Of a stretch of 12,710 nucleotides of DNA, positions 6,864-12,710 are shown piece after piece. The DNA is from Bacteroidetes bacterium UBA6661 (lineage in GTDB: Bacteria; Bacteroidota; Bacteroidia; AKYH767-A; OLB10): contig DKKR01000094.1 in the NCBI GenBank assembly GCA_002455375.1, positions 1 to 12,710 of the forward strand, in the 5' to 3' direction. The stretch's first letter is position 1; every line of letters starts with the position of its first letter. The notes beneath the pieces are model-generated. The model saw nothing but the letters and a program-made list of their open reading frames with translations. It searched no databases and was not told the DNA's origin. The translations under genes were made by a program, and so were the position numbers.

Positions 6864-7832
6864 TTAACCTGCCAGTTCCTTTTTGCGTTGTAAAACCTGC
6901 TCTACTGCAAAGACAATATTCTTACTGTCGAGTCCGTATTTTGTCATCAGCGCATCAGGGGTTCCACTTTCACCGAATGTGTCTTTCACTCCTACCATTT
7001 CAACAGGTGAGGGTAAATGACGTGACAATAACTGACAAATACTATCTCCAAGCCCTCCGTTGATCTGATGTTCTTCTGCCGTTATTGCACATCCGGTTTT
7101 TGAAACTGATTGTATGACTGCTTTTTCATCAAGAGGTTTAATGGTGTGAATATTTATTATTTCTGCACTAATGCCCATGTCGGCAAGTGCCATTCCGGCT
7201 TCTATGGCTTTCCAAACCAAATGACCTGTTGCAAAAATACTGACATCACTTCCCTCATTCAACAGCAATGCTTTACCAATTTCAAAAGGGGTGTTTTCAG
7301 GAATAAATATCGGCCACGATGGTCGTCCAAAACGCAAATAAACTGGTCCAATATGTTTTGCAATAGCAATAGTGGCTGCCTTGGTTTGATTATAATCGCA
7401 AGGATTAATTACAGTCATACCGGGCAACATTTTCATCAGACCAATGTCTTCAAGTATCTGATGTGTTGCGCCATCTTCGCCCAATGTTAAACCTGCATGC
7501 GAGGCACATATCTTTACATTTTTACCTGAATAGGCAATGGATTGCCTTATCTGATCATAAACTCTTCCGGTTGAAAAATTTGCAAACGTTCCGGTAAAAG
7601 GAATTTTTCCGCCAATAGTCATACCTGCTGCTATGCCCATCATGTTGGCTTCTGCAATACCGCATTGAAAAAAACGATCGGGAAAAGCTTTCTCAAAAGC
7701 ATCCATTTTTAACGAACCTGTAAGGTCAGCACAAAGTGCTACAATATTGGGGTTACTCTTACCTGCTTCTAACAATCCTGCGCCAAAGCCTGAACGGGTG
7801 TCTTTTTTTTCGGTGTAGGTAAATTTTTTCAT
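6864..7832 (-). CDS. transketolase, C-terminal subunit (pyrimidine-binding and C-terminal domains)
   Basis: A 322-aa protein equal to the second half of a classical transketolase. The pyrimidine-binding domain (about 1-175) contains CADLTGS (34-40), QCGIAEANMMGIAAG (56-70) with the expected catalytic Glu61, and GLTLGEDGATHQ (114-125) with His124. VYLRFGRPSWP ends the domain, and the transketolase C-terminal domain (about 188-320) follows with LLLNEGSDVSIFATGH and SAEIINIHTIKPLD. It works with the N-terminal subunit (9245-10090) as one thiamine-diphosphate enzyme that moves two-carbon ketol units in the pentose phosphate pathway. Split transketolases are known in Bacteroidota and archaea, so the split is not a frameshift. 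The ATG lies 7 bp after the stop of the vWA gene, so all three genes probably share one transcript. The gene is last in this unit. Confidence 0.95.
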   Translation of the reverse strand: MKKFTYTEKKDTRSGFGAGLLEAGKSNPNIVALCADLTGSLKMDAFEKAFPDRFFQCGIAEANMMGIAAGMTIGGKIPFTGTFANFSTGRVYDQIRQSIAYSGKNVKICASHAGLTLGEDGATHQILEDIGLMKMLPGMTVINPCDYNQTKAATIAIAKHIGPVYLRFGRPSWPIFIPENTPFEIGKALLLNEGSDVSIFATGHLVWKAIEAGMALADMGISAEIINIHTIKPLDEKAVIQSVSKTGCAITAEEHQINGGLGDSICQLLSRHLPSPVEMVGVKDTFGESGTPDALMTKYGLDSKNIVFAVEQVLQRKKELAG

Positions 7833-7839
7833 TACTCAA

Positions 7840-9240
7840 TTATTTGTTGATGTTGACTGTAATTCCTGATCCGGAAGTTATCCGAAATGTTTTTTCTACT
7901 GTATAAATTGCTTCTTTCGAAATTTTTGGTCTGAATACTACTCTGTAGTTTCCGGGTTGTAGTAATATACTTTCATGGGTGTTGTTTTCGTTGAGATTAC
8001 AAACCCAATTCAGTTTATTGTCTTTTTCCTGATACACACTTCCATAACCGGCAGAAACAGTTTGGAAAGTTGCCATGCCCGGATTTGGAATCTGAACGGT
8101 TGTGGTTTTACTCTGTGCAATATTTACATCGTTGATAAGCATCCTTGGCAGACATAAAACTTCAAGGTCATAATCTCCTGTGAGGTAGCGTGTAGTAGTG
8201 TTAAATGCCTGAACATGCAGTGTTTTACTGTCACCTTTTTTTCTGACAATGCATTGAAGGTTTTTATAGTCGCTTGTGCCGTCAAACTTTAAGAATAAAT
8301 CACCCTGAGGGCAATCAATGCCAATAGTATTGTGTTTTCCTGCAACAATTCTGTTGCTGTCTTTTCTAACCGGAGGTATGGTGTTTACAACAATATCGTA
8401 GGTACCCAAAGGGTCAATAAGTAACGTGTCCGGTAGTCCTTTTGCATTTAATGTATGGACAAAATTATAACGTAGGGCACCCGAGTAGGTGTCATAAAAG
8501 GTCATATTTACATTGGTTTCTGTCGGTCTGTGCTTTTCATCAAGCAGGTTAACCTGGATAGTTGTGTTGTTTAATGCTTGTGAAATAACTACATTGAATA
8601 CTGTACGGAATCCTGTTTCATCAACTGCATCATAATAGTTACCTACACAATTAAAAACATCTTTATACTCTTTGGAAAGTCCAAGACCGATAACAAATGG
8701 TTTCAGAATAATTCCTTTTTGCTGCAACATGAGTGATACTGCACAGGGGTCACCATTACATTCTTCTATTCCATCAGTGATAAGAATAATAATATTTCGT
8801 GCAGGATCAGCAGGGAAGTCATTGCCACATTGATTGAGTGATTGTGCTATTGGAGTGGTGCCACTCGGACTTATTTCACTCAGTCTTTTTTTAATCAGAT
8901 AGGCTGTATTTTTTCCAAACGGAACTTCAAGTCTTGTATCGTCACAGTCCTGAGGAGGAAATTTTTTGGTGTGACCATAGACACGCAAAGCCATTTCAAC
9001 ATTGGTGATTTTATCCAAGCTGTCAACCATTTCAGAAAGTAGCTTTTTGGCAATTTCAAAACGGGTATTTGTTTGCCATTGTGCATACATGCTCTGTGAT
9101 GCATCAAATAAAAACTCAATGCGTGTTAGAGGTAAAGAATTGTTTTTTTGTGCCTTAACGGTTGAGGTAAAGACTATAAAAAAAGCTATGAGGAAAAATA
9201 GTTTCCTGAAATTATGCACACAACTTTTTATAACCAACAT
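7840..9240 (-). CDS. secreted von Willebrand factor A (vWA) domain protein
   Basis: A 466-aa exported protein. The ATG at 9240 is chosen over the TTG at 9258 because it avoids overlap with the upstream gene and gives a clean signal peptide (1-30, hydrophobic KLFFLIAFFIVF, cleavage VKA|Q). The vWA domain (about 38-222) has an intact MIDAS metal site: DASQS at 46-50, SGTTP at 126-130 with Thr128, and ITDG with Asp156. Its PSGTTPIAQSL and LITDGIEECNGDPCAVSLMLQQKGI blocks recall Bacteroidota proteins loosely named 'Ca-activated chloride channel' vWA proteins. Cysteines at 99, 138, 161, 166 and 198 suggest disulfides. The remaining 240 residues look like repeated beta-sandwich modules (for example GDYDLEVLCLPR, PGNYRVVFRP). 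There is no lipoprotein cysteine and no obvious type IX C-terminal signal. The gene lies 4 bp after one transketolase half and 7 bp before the other. Its function is unknown; Mg2+-dependent protein binding outside the cytoplasm is likely. Confidence 0.88.
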   Translation of the reverse strand: MLVIKSCVHNFRKLFFLIAFFIVFTSTVKAQKNNSLPLTRIEFLFDASQSMYAQWQTNTRFEIAKKLLSEMVDSLDKITNVEMALRVYGHTKKFPPQDCDDTRLEVPFGKNTAYLIKKRLSEISPSGTTPIAQSLNQCGNDFPADPARNIIILITDGIEECNGDPCAVSLMLQQKGIILKPFVIGLGLSKEYKDVFNCVGNYYDAVDETGFRTVFNVVISQALNNTTIQVNLLDEKHRPTETNVNMTFYDTYSGALRYNFVHTLNAKGLPDTLLIDPLGTYDIVVNTIPPVRKDSNRIVAGKHNTIGIDCPQGDLFLKFDGTSDYKNLQCIVRKKGDSKTLHVQAFNTTTRYLTGDYDLEVLCLPRMLINDVNIAQSKTTTVQIPNPGMATFQTVSAGYGSVYQEKDNKLNWVCNLNENNTHESILLQPGNYRVVFRPKISKEAIYTVEKTFRITSGSGITVNINK

Positions 9241-9244
9241 ACAA

Positions 9245-10090
9245 TCAATAATCACCAATAGTTTCCGGCAGTTGTGCCAGTGCTTGTTTCAACTGTTCAT
9301 CATTGGGTGCTATGCCATGCCATTTGTGTGATCCCATCATAAAGTCAACACCATAACCCATAACAGTAGTCATCAGTATAACGACAGGTTTACCTTTTCC
9401 TGTATGTTTAAGTGCATTTTGGAGTGTTTCAACAACTTGCTTCATGTCGTTTCCATTCATTTGCAGTACATCCCATCCAAATGCCTCCCATTTTGCTTTT
9501 AGGTTGCCCAATGAAAGCACATCATTTACAGCGCCATCAATCTGCTGCCCGTTATAATCAACTGTTGCAATAAGGTTATCAATTTTTTTAGCAGCAGCAT
9601 ACATCATTGCTTCCCAAATCTGTCCTTCCTGTAATTCACCATCACCATGCAGGGAATAAACAATAGAACTATCGTTATTTAATTTTTTTGATTGCGCTGC
9701 GCCAATTGCAACACTAAGTCCCTGGCCAAGCGAACCAGACGACATACGAACACCGGGCAGCCCTTCATGTGTTGTTGGGTGACCTTGTAAACGACTGTTG
9801 ATACTACGGAATGTTGATAATTCTTTTTTATCAAAGTAACCGCTTCTGGCTAATACACTGTACCACAAAGGGGAAATGTGGCCATTTGAAAGGAAGAAGA
9901 TGTCCTCATTTTTCCCATCCATGCTAAAAGCTGTGGGATTGTGTTTCATGATTACGAAATAAAGGGCAGTTAGAAAATCGGCACAGCCTAAAGAACCACC
10001 GGGGTGTCCGCTTTGGTGGGCATGTACCATGCGAACAATATCGCGTCTGACTTGTGTGCTGATTTTAATAAGCTGTTCTGTTGTGGGCAT
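9245..10090 (-). CDS. transketolase, N-terminal subunit (thiamine pyrophosphate-binding domain)
   Basis: A 281-aa protein matching the pyrophosphate-binding half of transketolase. Visible motifs are HAHQSGHPGGSLG (23-35), LSNGH with His71, LQGHPT with His104, SGSLGQGL (118-125), and the thiamine-diphosphate signature GDGELQEGQ (149-157) through DYNGQQIDG (178-186), where D150 and N180 should bind the metal. The C-terminus ends in a short region containing MMGSHKWHG and PNDEQLKQAL, as in other split N-terminal subunits. It needs the C-terminal subunit (6864-7832) to be active. The vWA gene begins 4 bp after its stop, so it is probably the first gene of the three-gene unit. The 222 bp upstream contain no clear TAnnTTTG element, so its promoter is not identified. 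Confidence 0.96.
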   Translation of the reverse strand: MPTTEQLIKISTQVRRDIVRMVHAHQSGHPGGSLGCADFLTALYFVIMKHNPTAFSMDGKNEDIFFLSNGHISPLWYSVLARSGYFDKKELSTFRSINSRLQGHPTTHEGLPGVRMSSGSLGQGLSVAIGAAQSKKLNNDSSIVYSLHGDGELQEGQIWEAMMYAAAKKIDNLIATVDYNGQQIDGAVNDVLSLGNLKAKWEAFGWDVLQMNGNDMKQVVETLQNALKHTGKGKPVVILMTTVMGYGVDFMMGSHKWHGIAPNDEQLKQALAQLPETIGDY

Positions 10091-10312
10091 GAGCTAAAAA
10101 TTATGCTCCAAAACTCGGTAAAATGCTTGTGTAACAAAAAGGAAGTTTTTAACAAAAAAGCATTTGTTATGGAATGTATGATGATAAAAATAGCTGTGAA
10201 ATCAGTTAAGGCAGTAGAGTAATAAAAATTTTGTAGAAAATATATGCCTACACAACCACCATATTTATGGAATGGTTAAAAAATTAGCCTGTTAAGACTG
10301 ATAAATTTAAAA
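10091..10312. other. AT-rich intergenic region upstream of the transketolase operon, with a small inverted repeat
   Basis: This 222-bp gap should hold the transketolase operon promoter and the end of the small membrane-protein transcript. The only structures seen are a 7-bp inverted repeat, TAACAAA (10150-10156) with TTTGTTA (10163-10169), and a weak hairpin with T run just past the small gene. No gene can be supported. Confidence 0.35.
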
Positions 10313-10438
10313 TTATCCTAAGTAAATAAGAAAGAATAAAAAGGCAAAAACCAAAATCATCCATACGGCAGTAAATGCGCCAGTGCCGCCTTCATATAAA
10401 AAAGTCTGTCCTTTTTCTTCTACGTGGTGATGTCCCAT
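10313..10438 (-). CDS. 41-aa single-pass membrane protein, unknown function
   Basis: A short gene running from ATG at 10438 to TAA at 10313. The product begins MGHHHVEEKGQTFLYEGGTG, a polar segment with three adjacent histidines, and ends with one hydrophobic helix (about residues 21-40, AFTAVWMILVFAFLFFLIYL) and a final glycine. Support for a real gene is the coherent polar-then-membrane design and an excellent promoter (TTG-N20-TATCTTTG) that ends 18 nt before the ATG. The predicted topology, N-terminus outside or inside, cannot be decided. I do not recognise the family. It lies divergently 205 bp from sdhC, so a role as a small accessory subunit of a respiratory complex is possible but is only a guess from position. 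The His cluster could bind metal or heme. Confidence 0.65.
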   Translation of the reverse strand: MGHHHVEEKGQTFLYEGGTGAFTAVWMILVFAFLFFLIYLG

Positions 10439-10456
10439 TGTTTTAAATAATTTTTG

Positions 10457-10487
10457 CAAAGATAATTCTCTGGAACTTAATTCGCAA
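10457..10487 (-). promoter_or_regulatory. Bacteroidota promoter of the 41-aa gene (TTG-N20-TATCTTTG)
   Basis: On the minus strand TTG (10487-10485), a 20-nt spacer and TATCTTTG (10464-10457) fit the -33/-7 consensus of the Bacteroidota primary sigma factor. The -7 box ends 18 nt before the ATG. Confidence 0.62.
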
Positions 10488-10578
10488 TATTTTGATACCG
10501 CAAATTTTTTGTCCTGCCATTAGAAGTGTGTTGATAAAAATCAGTCAGATCAATTGTTGAAATATACTGCGTCTTGAA

Positions 10579-10609
10579 TTGCAATTGGTTTTCGTAATCT
10601 CTACATTTG
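10579..10609 (+). promoter_or_regulatory. Bacteroidota promoter of the sdh operon (TTG-N20-TACATTTG)
   Basis: TTG at 10579-10581, a 20-nt spacer and TACATTTG at 10602-10609 match the -33/-7 consensus. It leaves 34 nt to the sdhC ATG. The leader just before the start codon is AT rich (AATTTAAATTAATAG) and has no Shine-Dalgarno site, as is usual in this phylum. Confidence 0.62.
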
Positions 10610-10643
10610 CGCATCAATTAAAAACTAATTTAAATTAATAGCT

Positions 10644-11432
10644 ATGTCGTCAAATAGTGTACTTAGCCTGTTTAAATCATCCATTGGTAAGAAAGTTATC
10701 ATGGCGCTGACAGGACTTTTTTTAAGTATATTCCTGGTGGTTCACGTTAGTGGAAATTTCCAGTTGTTTAAAACAGATTCAGGTCTTTCTTTTAACCAGT
10801 ATTCGGTGTTAATGACTACAAACCCTTTCATTAAAACCATATCTTATCTGTTGTACATCACAATAGTTTTACATGCCATAAGAGGAATTATGCTGGTGCT
10901 TGAAAATAAAAAGGCACGCCCTGTATCTTATGCCATGTATGATGGAAAGGCTAATAGCAAATGGGCATCACGAAATATGGGTTTGTTGGGTACTGTAATT
11001 TTATTTTTTATCGTTATCCATCTGAATGATTTTTGGTATCAGTATAAATTCGGTCATATACCATTTACCATGTATAAAACAGAACTTACTACAGGAAAAT
11101 TGGTTGAAGTAAAAGAAATGGAAGCCGGATTTAAGATGGGTTCAAAAATGGAAGAGATGATTGTTGGCGACCATAAATATGTAATTGTAAAGGATTTATA
11201 CAAAGAGGTTAAAGATGAGTTTAAAGAATGGTGGATGGTACTTATTTATGTTGTAAGTATGGCAGCTGTTTCATTCCATCTATATCATGGATTTAAAAGT
11301 TCATTTCAATCGTTAGGACTCAATCACAGAAAATACAACGGATTAATACAGTCAATAGGCACATGGGTTTTTGCCATTATTATTCCTGCAAGTTTTGCAG
11401 CTATGCCGCTATATTTTTTTATTAACCGATAA
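10644..11432 (+). CDS. sdhC: succinate dehydrogenase/fumarate reductase cytochrome b558 subunit
   Basis: A 262-aa membrane anchor of the SdhC b558 family, which has five helices, binds two b hemes and passes electrons to menaquinone. Predicted helices are near 15-36, 65-87, 112-130, 197-216 and 236-259. Candidate heme ligands are H34 (VVHVSGN), H77 (VLHAIRG), H126 (VIHLNDFW) and H212 or H215 (FHLYHGF), followed by the family block SSFQSLGLNHRKY (219-231) and the C-terminal FAAMPLYFF. The loop between helices 3 and 4 (about 135-195) is long and charged, which makes the protein somewhat longer than the shorter family members. It is the first gene of the operon, has its own promoter, and is followed after 6 bp by sdhA. 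It is the only membrane subunit needed in this enzyme type. Confidence 0.95.
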   Translation: MSSNSVLSLFKSSIGKKVIMALTGLFLSIFLVVHVSGNFQLFKTDSGLSFNQYSVLMTTNPFIKTISYLLYITIVLHAIRGIMLVLENKKARPVSYAMYDGKANSKWASRNMGLLGTVILFFIVIHLNDFWYQYKFGHIPFTMYKTELTTGKLVEVKEMEAGFKMGSKMEEMIVGDHKYVIVKDLYKEVKDEFKEWWMVLIYVVSMAAVSFHLYHGFKSSFQSLGLNHRKYNGLIQSIGTWVFAIIIPASFAAMPLYFFINR

Positions 11433-11438
11433 TACTTA

Positions 11439-12710
11439 ATGAAAATTATGACAAACAACATACTTGACGCACATATTCCTGCCGGTGATATAGAAAAGAA
11501 ATGGAGCAAATACCGGTCAACGGTGCCATTGATTAATCCTGCCAATAAGAGAAACCTTGAAATCATTGTCATAGGCTCTGGTCTTGCAGGTGCTTCAGCA
11601 GCAGCTTCGCTTGCTGAGTTAGGATATAAAGTAAAAGTTTTTTGCTTTCAGGATTCAGCACGAAGGGCACATAGTATTGCTGCACAAGGAGGGATCAATG
11701 CGGCAAAGAACTATCAGAATGATGGCGACTCAATTTATCGCTTATTTTATGATACAGTTAAAGGCGGTGATTACCGTTCGCGCGAAGCCAACGTATATCG
11801 CCTTGCCGAAGTAAGCGGTAATATTATTGACCAATGTGTGGCACAAGGAGTTCCTTTTGCCCGTGAATATGGTGGCTTGTTGAGTAACAGATCTTTTGGT
11901 GGGGTACAGGTGCAACGAACATTTTATGCTGCCGGTCAAACCGGGCAACAGTTACTTCTGGGAGCTTATAGCGCATTGATGCGGCAGGTTGGCATGGGTG
12001 CTGTAACCATGTATTCACGACATGAAATGCTTGATATTGTAAAGATAGACGGTAAGTGCCGGGGTATTATTGCACGTAATTTAATTACAGGAGAATTAGA
12101 AAGACATTTCGGTCATGCAGTACTGATGTGTAGCGGAGGTTATGGTAACGTGTTTTATCTTTCGACCAATGCAATGGGAAGCAACGTAACTGCAGCATGG
12201 AAAGCCCATAAAAATGGGGCTTATTTTGCCAACCCTTGTTTCACACAAATACACCCGACTTGTATTCCAGTTTCTGGTGAACATCAGTCGAAGCTTACAC
12301 TGATGAGCGAGTCACTGAGAAATGACGGACGTATTTGGGTTCCAAAGAAAAAAGAAGATGCGGAAGCCATTCGTGCGGGTAAATTAAATCCAAATGACTT
12401 AAAAGAAGAAGAGAGAGATTATTATCTGGAAAGAAGATATCCTGCCTTCGGTAATTTGGTGCCAAGAGACGTTGCCTCGCGTGCTGCAAAAGAGCGTTGC
12501 GATGCCGGCTTTGGTGTTAATGCTACAGGTGAAGCTGTTTACCTTGACTTTGCTTATAACATGAAGTATAAGTATGGTAAAATGGAAGCTACTATGAATA
12601 GCATTGAGAATCCTACAGAAGAGCAACTTTTTGATTTAGGTAAAGCAGTTGTAAAAGAAAAATACGGTAACCTTTTTGATATGTATAAGCAGATTACCGG
12701 TGTAGATCCT
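11439..12710 (+). CDS. sdhA: succinate dehydrogenase/fumarate reductase flavoprotein subunit, 3' end beyond window
   Basis: The frame from ATG 11439 is open for 424 codons to the right edge, about two thirds of the usual 630-660 aa. The FAD-binding motif GSGLAG is at 46-51. RRAHSIAAQGGINAA places H78 as the residue expected to bind FAD covalently. Further family blocks are YDTVKGGDYRSREANVY, REYGGLLSNRSFGG, SGGYGNVFYLSTNAMG, and IHPTCIP with catalytic-site H272; R294 lies in SESLRNDGR, where the family has a catalytic arginine. The enzyme oxidises succinate to fumarate, or the reverse, on the cytoplasmic side of the membrane together with SdhC and an iron-sulfur subunit. A second ATG at 11448 could be the true start; both precede the conserved part. 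The gap to sdhC is 6 bp, so they are cotranscribed. The sdhB gene is expected just outside the window. Confidence 0.96.
   Translation, partial: MKIMTNNILDAHIPAGDIEKKWSKYRSTVPLINPANKRNLEIIVIGSGLAGASAAASLAELGYKVKVFCFQDSARRAHSIAAQGGINAAKNYQNDGDSIYRLFYDTVKGGDYRSREANVYRLAEVSGNIIDQCVAQGVPFAREYGGLLSNRSFGGVQVQRTFYAAGQTGQQLLLGAYSALMRQVGMGAVTMYSRHEMLDIVKIDGKCRGIIARNLITGELERHFGHAVLMCSGGYGNVFYLSTNAMGSNVTAAWKAHKNGAYFANPCFTQIHPTCIPVSGEHQSKLTLMSESLRNDGRIWVPKKKEDAEAIRAGKLNPNDLKEEERDYYLERRYPAFGNLVPRDVASRAAKERCDAGFGVNATGEAVYLDFAYNMKYKYGKMEATMNSIENPTEEQLFDLGKAVVKEKYGNLFDMYKQITGVDP

Noticed and set aside
9241..9258. TTG start for the vWA protein overlapping the transketolase N-subunit gene
   Set aside because: ATG 9240 gives a better signal peptide and removes the overlap; the six extra residues add nothing recognisable.
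10150..10169. Inverted repeat TAACAAA/TTTGTTA as an operator or riboswitch stem
   Set aside because: Seven A-T-rich pairs with no conserved riboswitch sequence; kept only as a note on the intergenic region.
10004..10222. 72-codon plus-strand reading frame overlapping the start of the transketolase N-subunit
   Set aside because: It is mostly antisense to a certain gene, its sequence has no recognisable features, and no promoter precedes it.

Overview
The window looks like chromosomal DNA of a member of the Bacteroidota, probably close to Chitinophagales or Sphingobacteriales. The evidence is the AT-rich sequence, several Bacteroidota-style gene families (di-heme SdhC next to a long SdhA; a split transketolase; an ECF sigma, anti-sigma and Spy-like trio; a HdrD-like Fe-S membrane protein at the left edge), promoters of the Bacteroidota type (TTG-N20-TAnnTTTG), and the lack of obvious Shine-Dalgarno sites. 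No mobile element, CRISPR array, tRNA or rRNA was seen. Most of the window reads as core genome.

Layout. The left edge holds the start of a leftward Fe-S oxidoreductase gene (1-179). Divergent from it is a TPR sensor histidine kinase (257-2509, +), followed by a LYS1-like saccharopine/alanine dehydrogenase (2703-3917, +). This meets rpe tail to tail with a 3-bp gap (3921-4568, -). A long leftward block follows: rpe, apaG (4661-5053), a three-gene ECF module (5332-6799: Spy-like periplasmic protein, membrane anti-sigma candidate, sigma factor), and a three-gene unit (6864-10090) in which a secreted von Willebrand A (vWA) protein sits between the two halves of a split transketolase. A 41-aa single-pass membrane protein gene (10313-10438, -) with a good promoter lies in the last intergenic region. 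The right end is the rightward succinate dehydrogenase operon, with complete sdhC (10644-11432) and sdhA running off the edge (11439-12710).

How the genes fit together. Rpe and transketolase are both enzymes of the non-oxidative pentose phosphate pathway, yet they are separate transcription units with apaG and the ECF module between them. Three hairpin terminators (4605-4633, 5279-5304, 6832-6859) separate the leftward units. SdhC and SdhA form the membrane and flavin parts of a menaquinone-linked succinate:quinone oxidoreductase; the iron-sulfur subunit would be expected just beyond the right edge. The ECF trio looks like an envelope-stress regulator. The histidine kinase has no response regulator beside it.

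The least explained items are the vWA gene inside the transketolase operon, the 41-aa His-rich membrane protein divergent from sdhC, and the bacterial gene resembling fungal lysine-forming saccharopine dehydrogenase. I found no clearly new multi-gene system.
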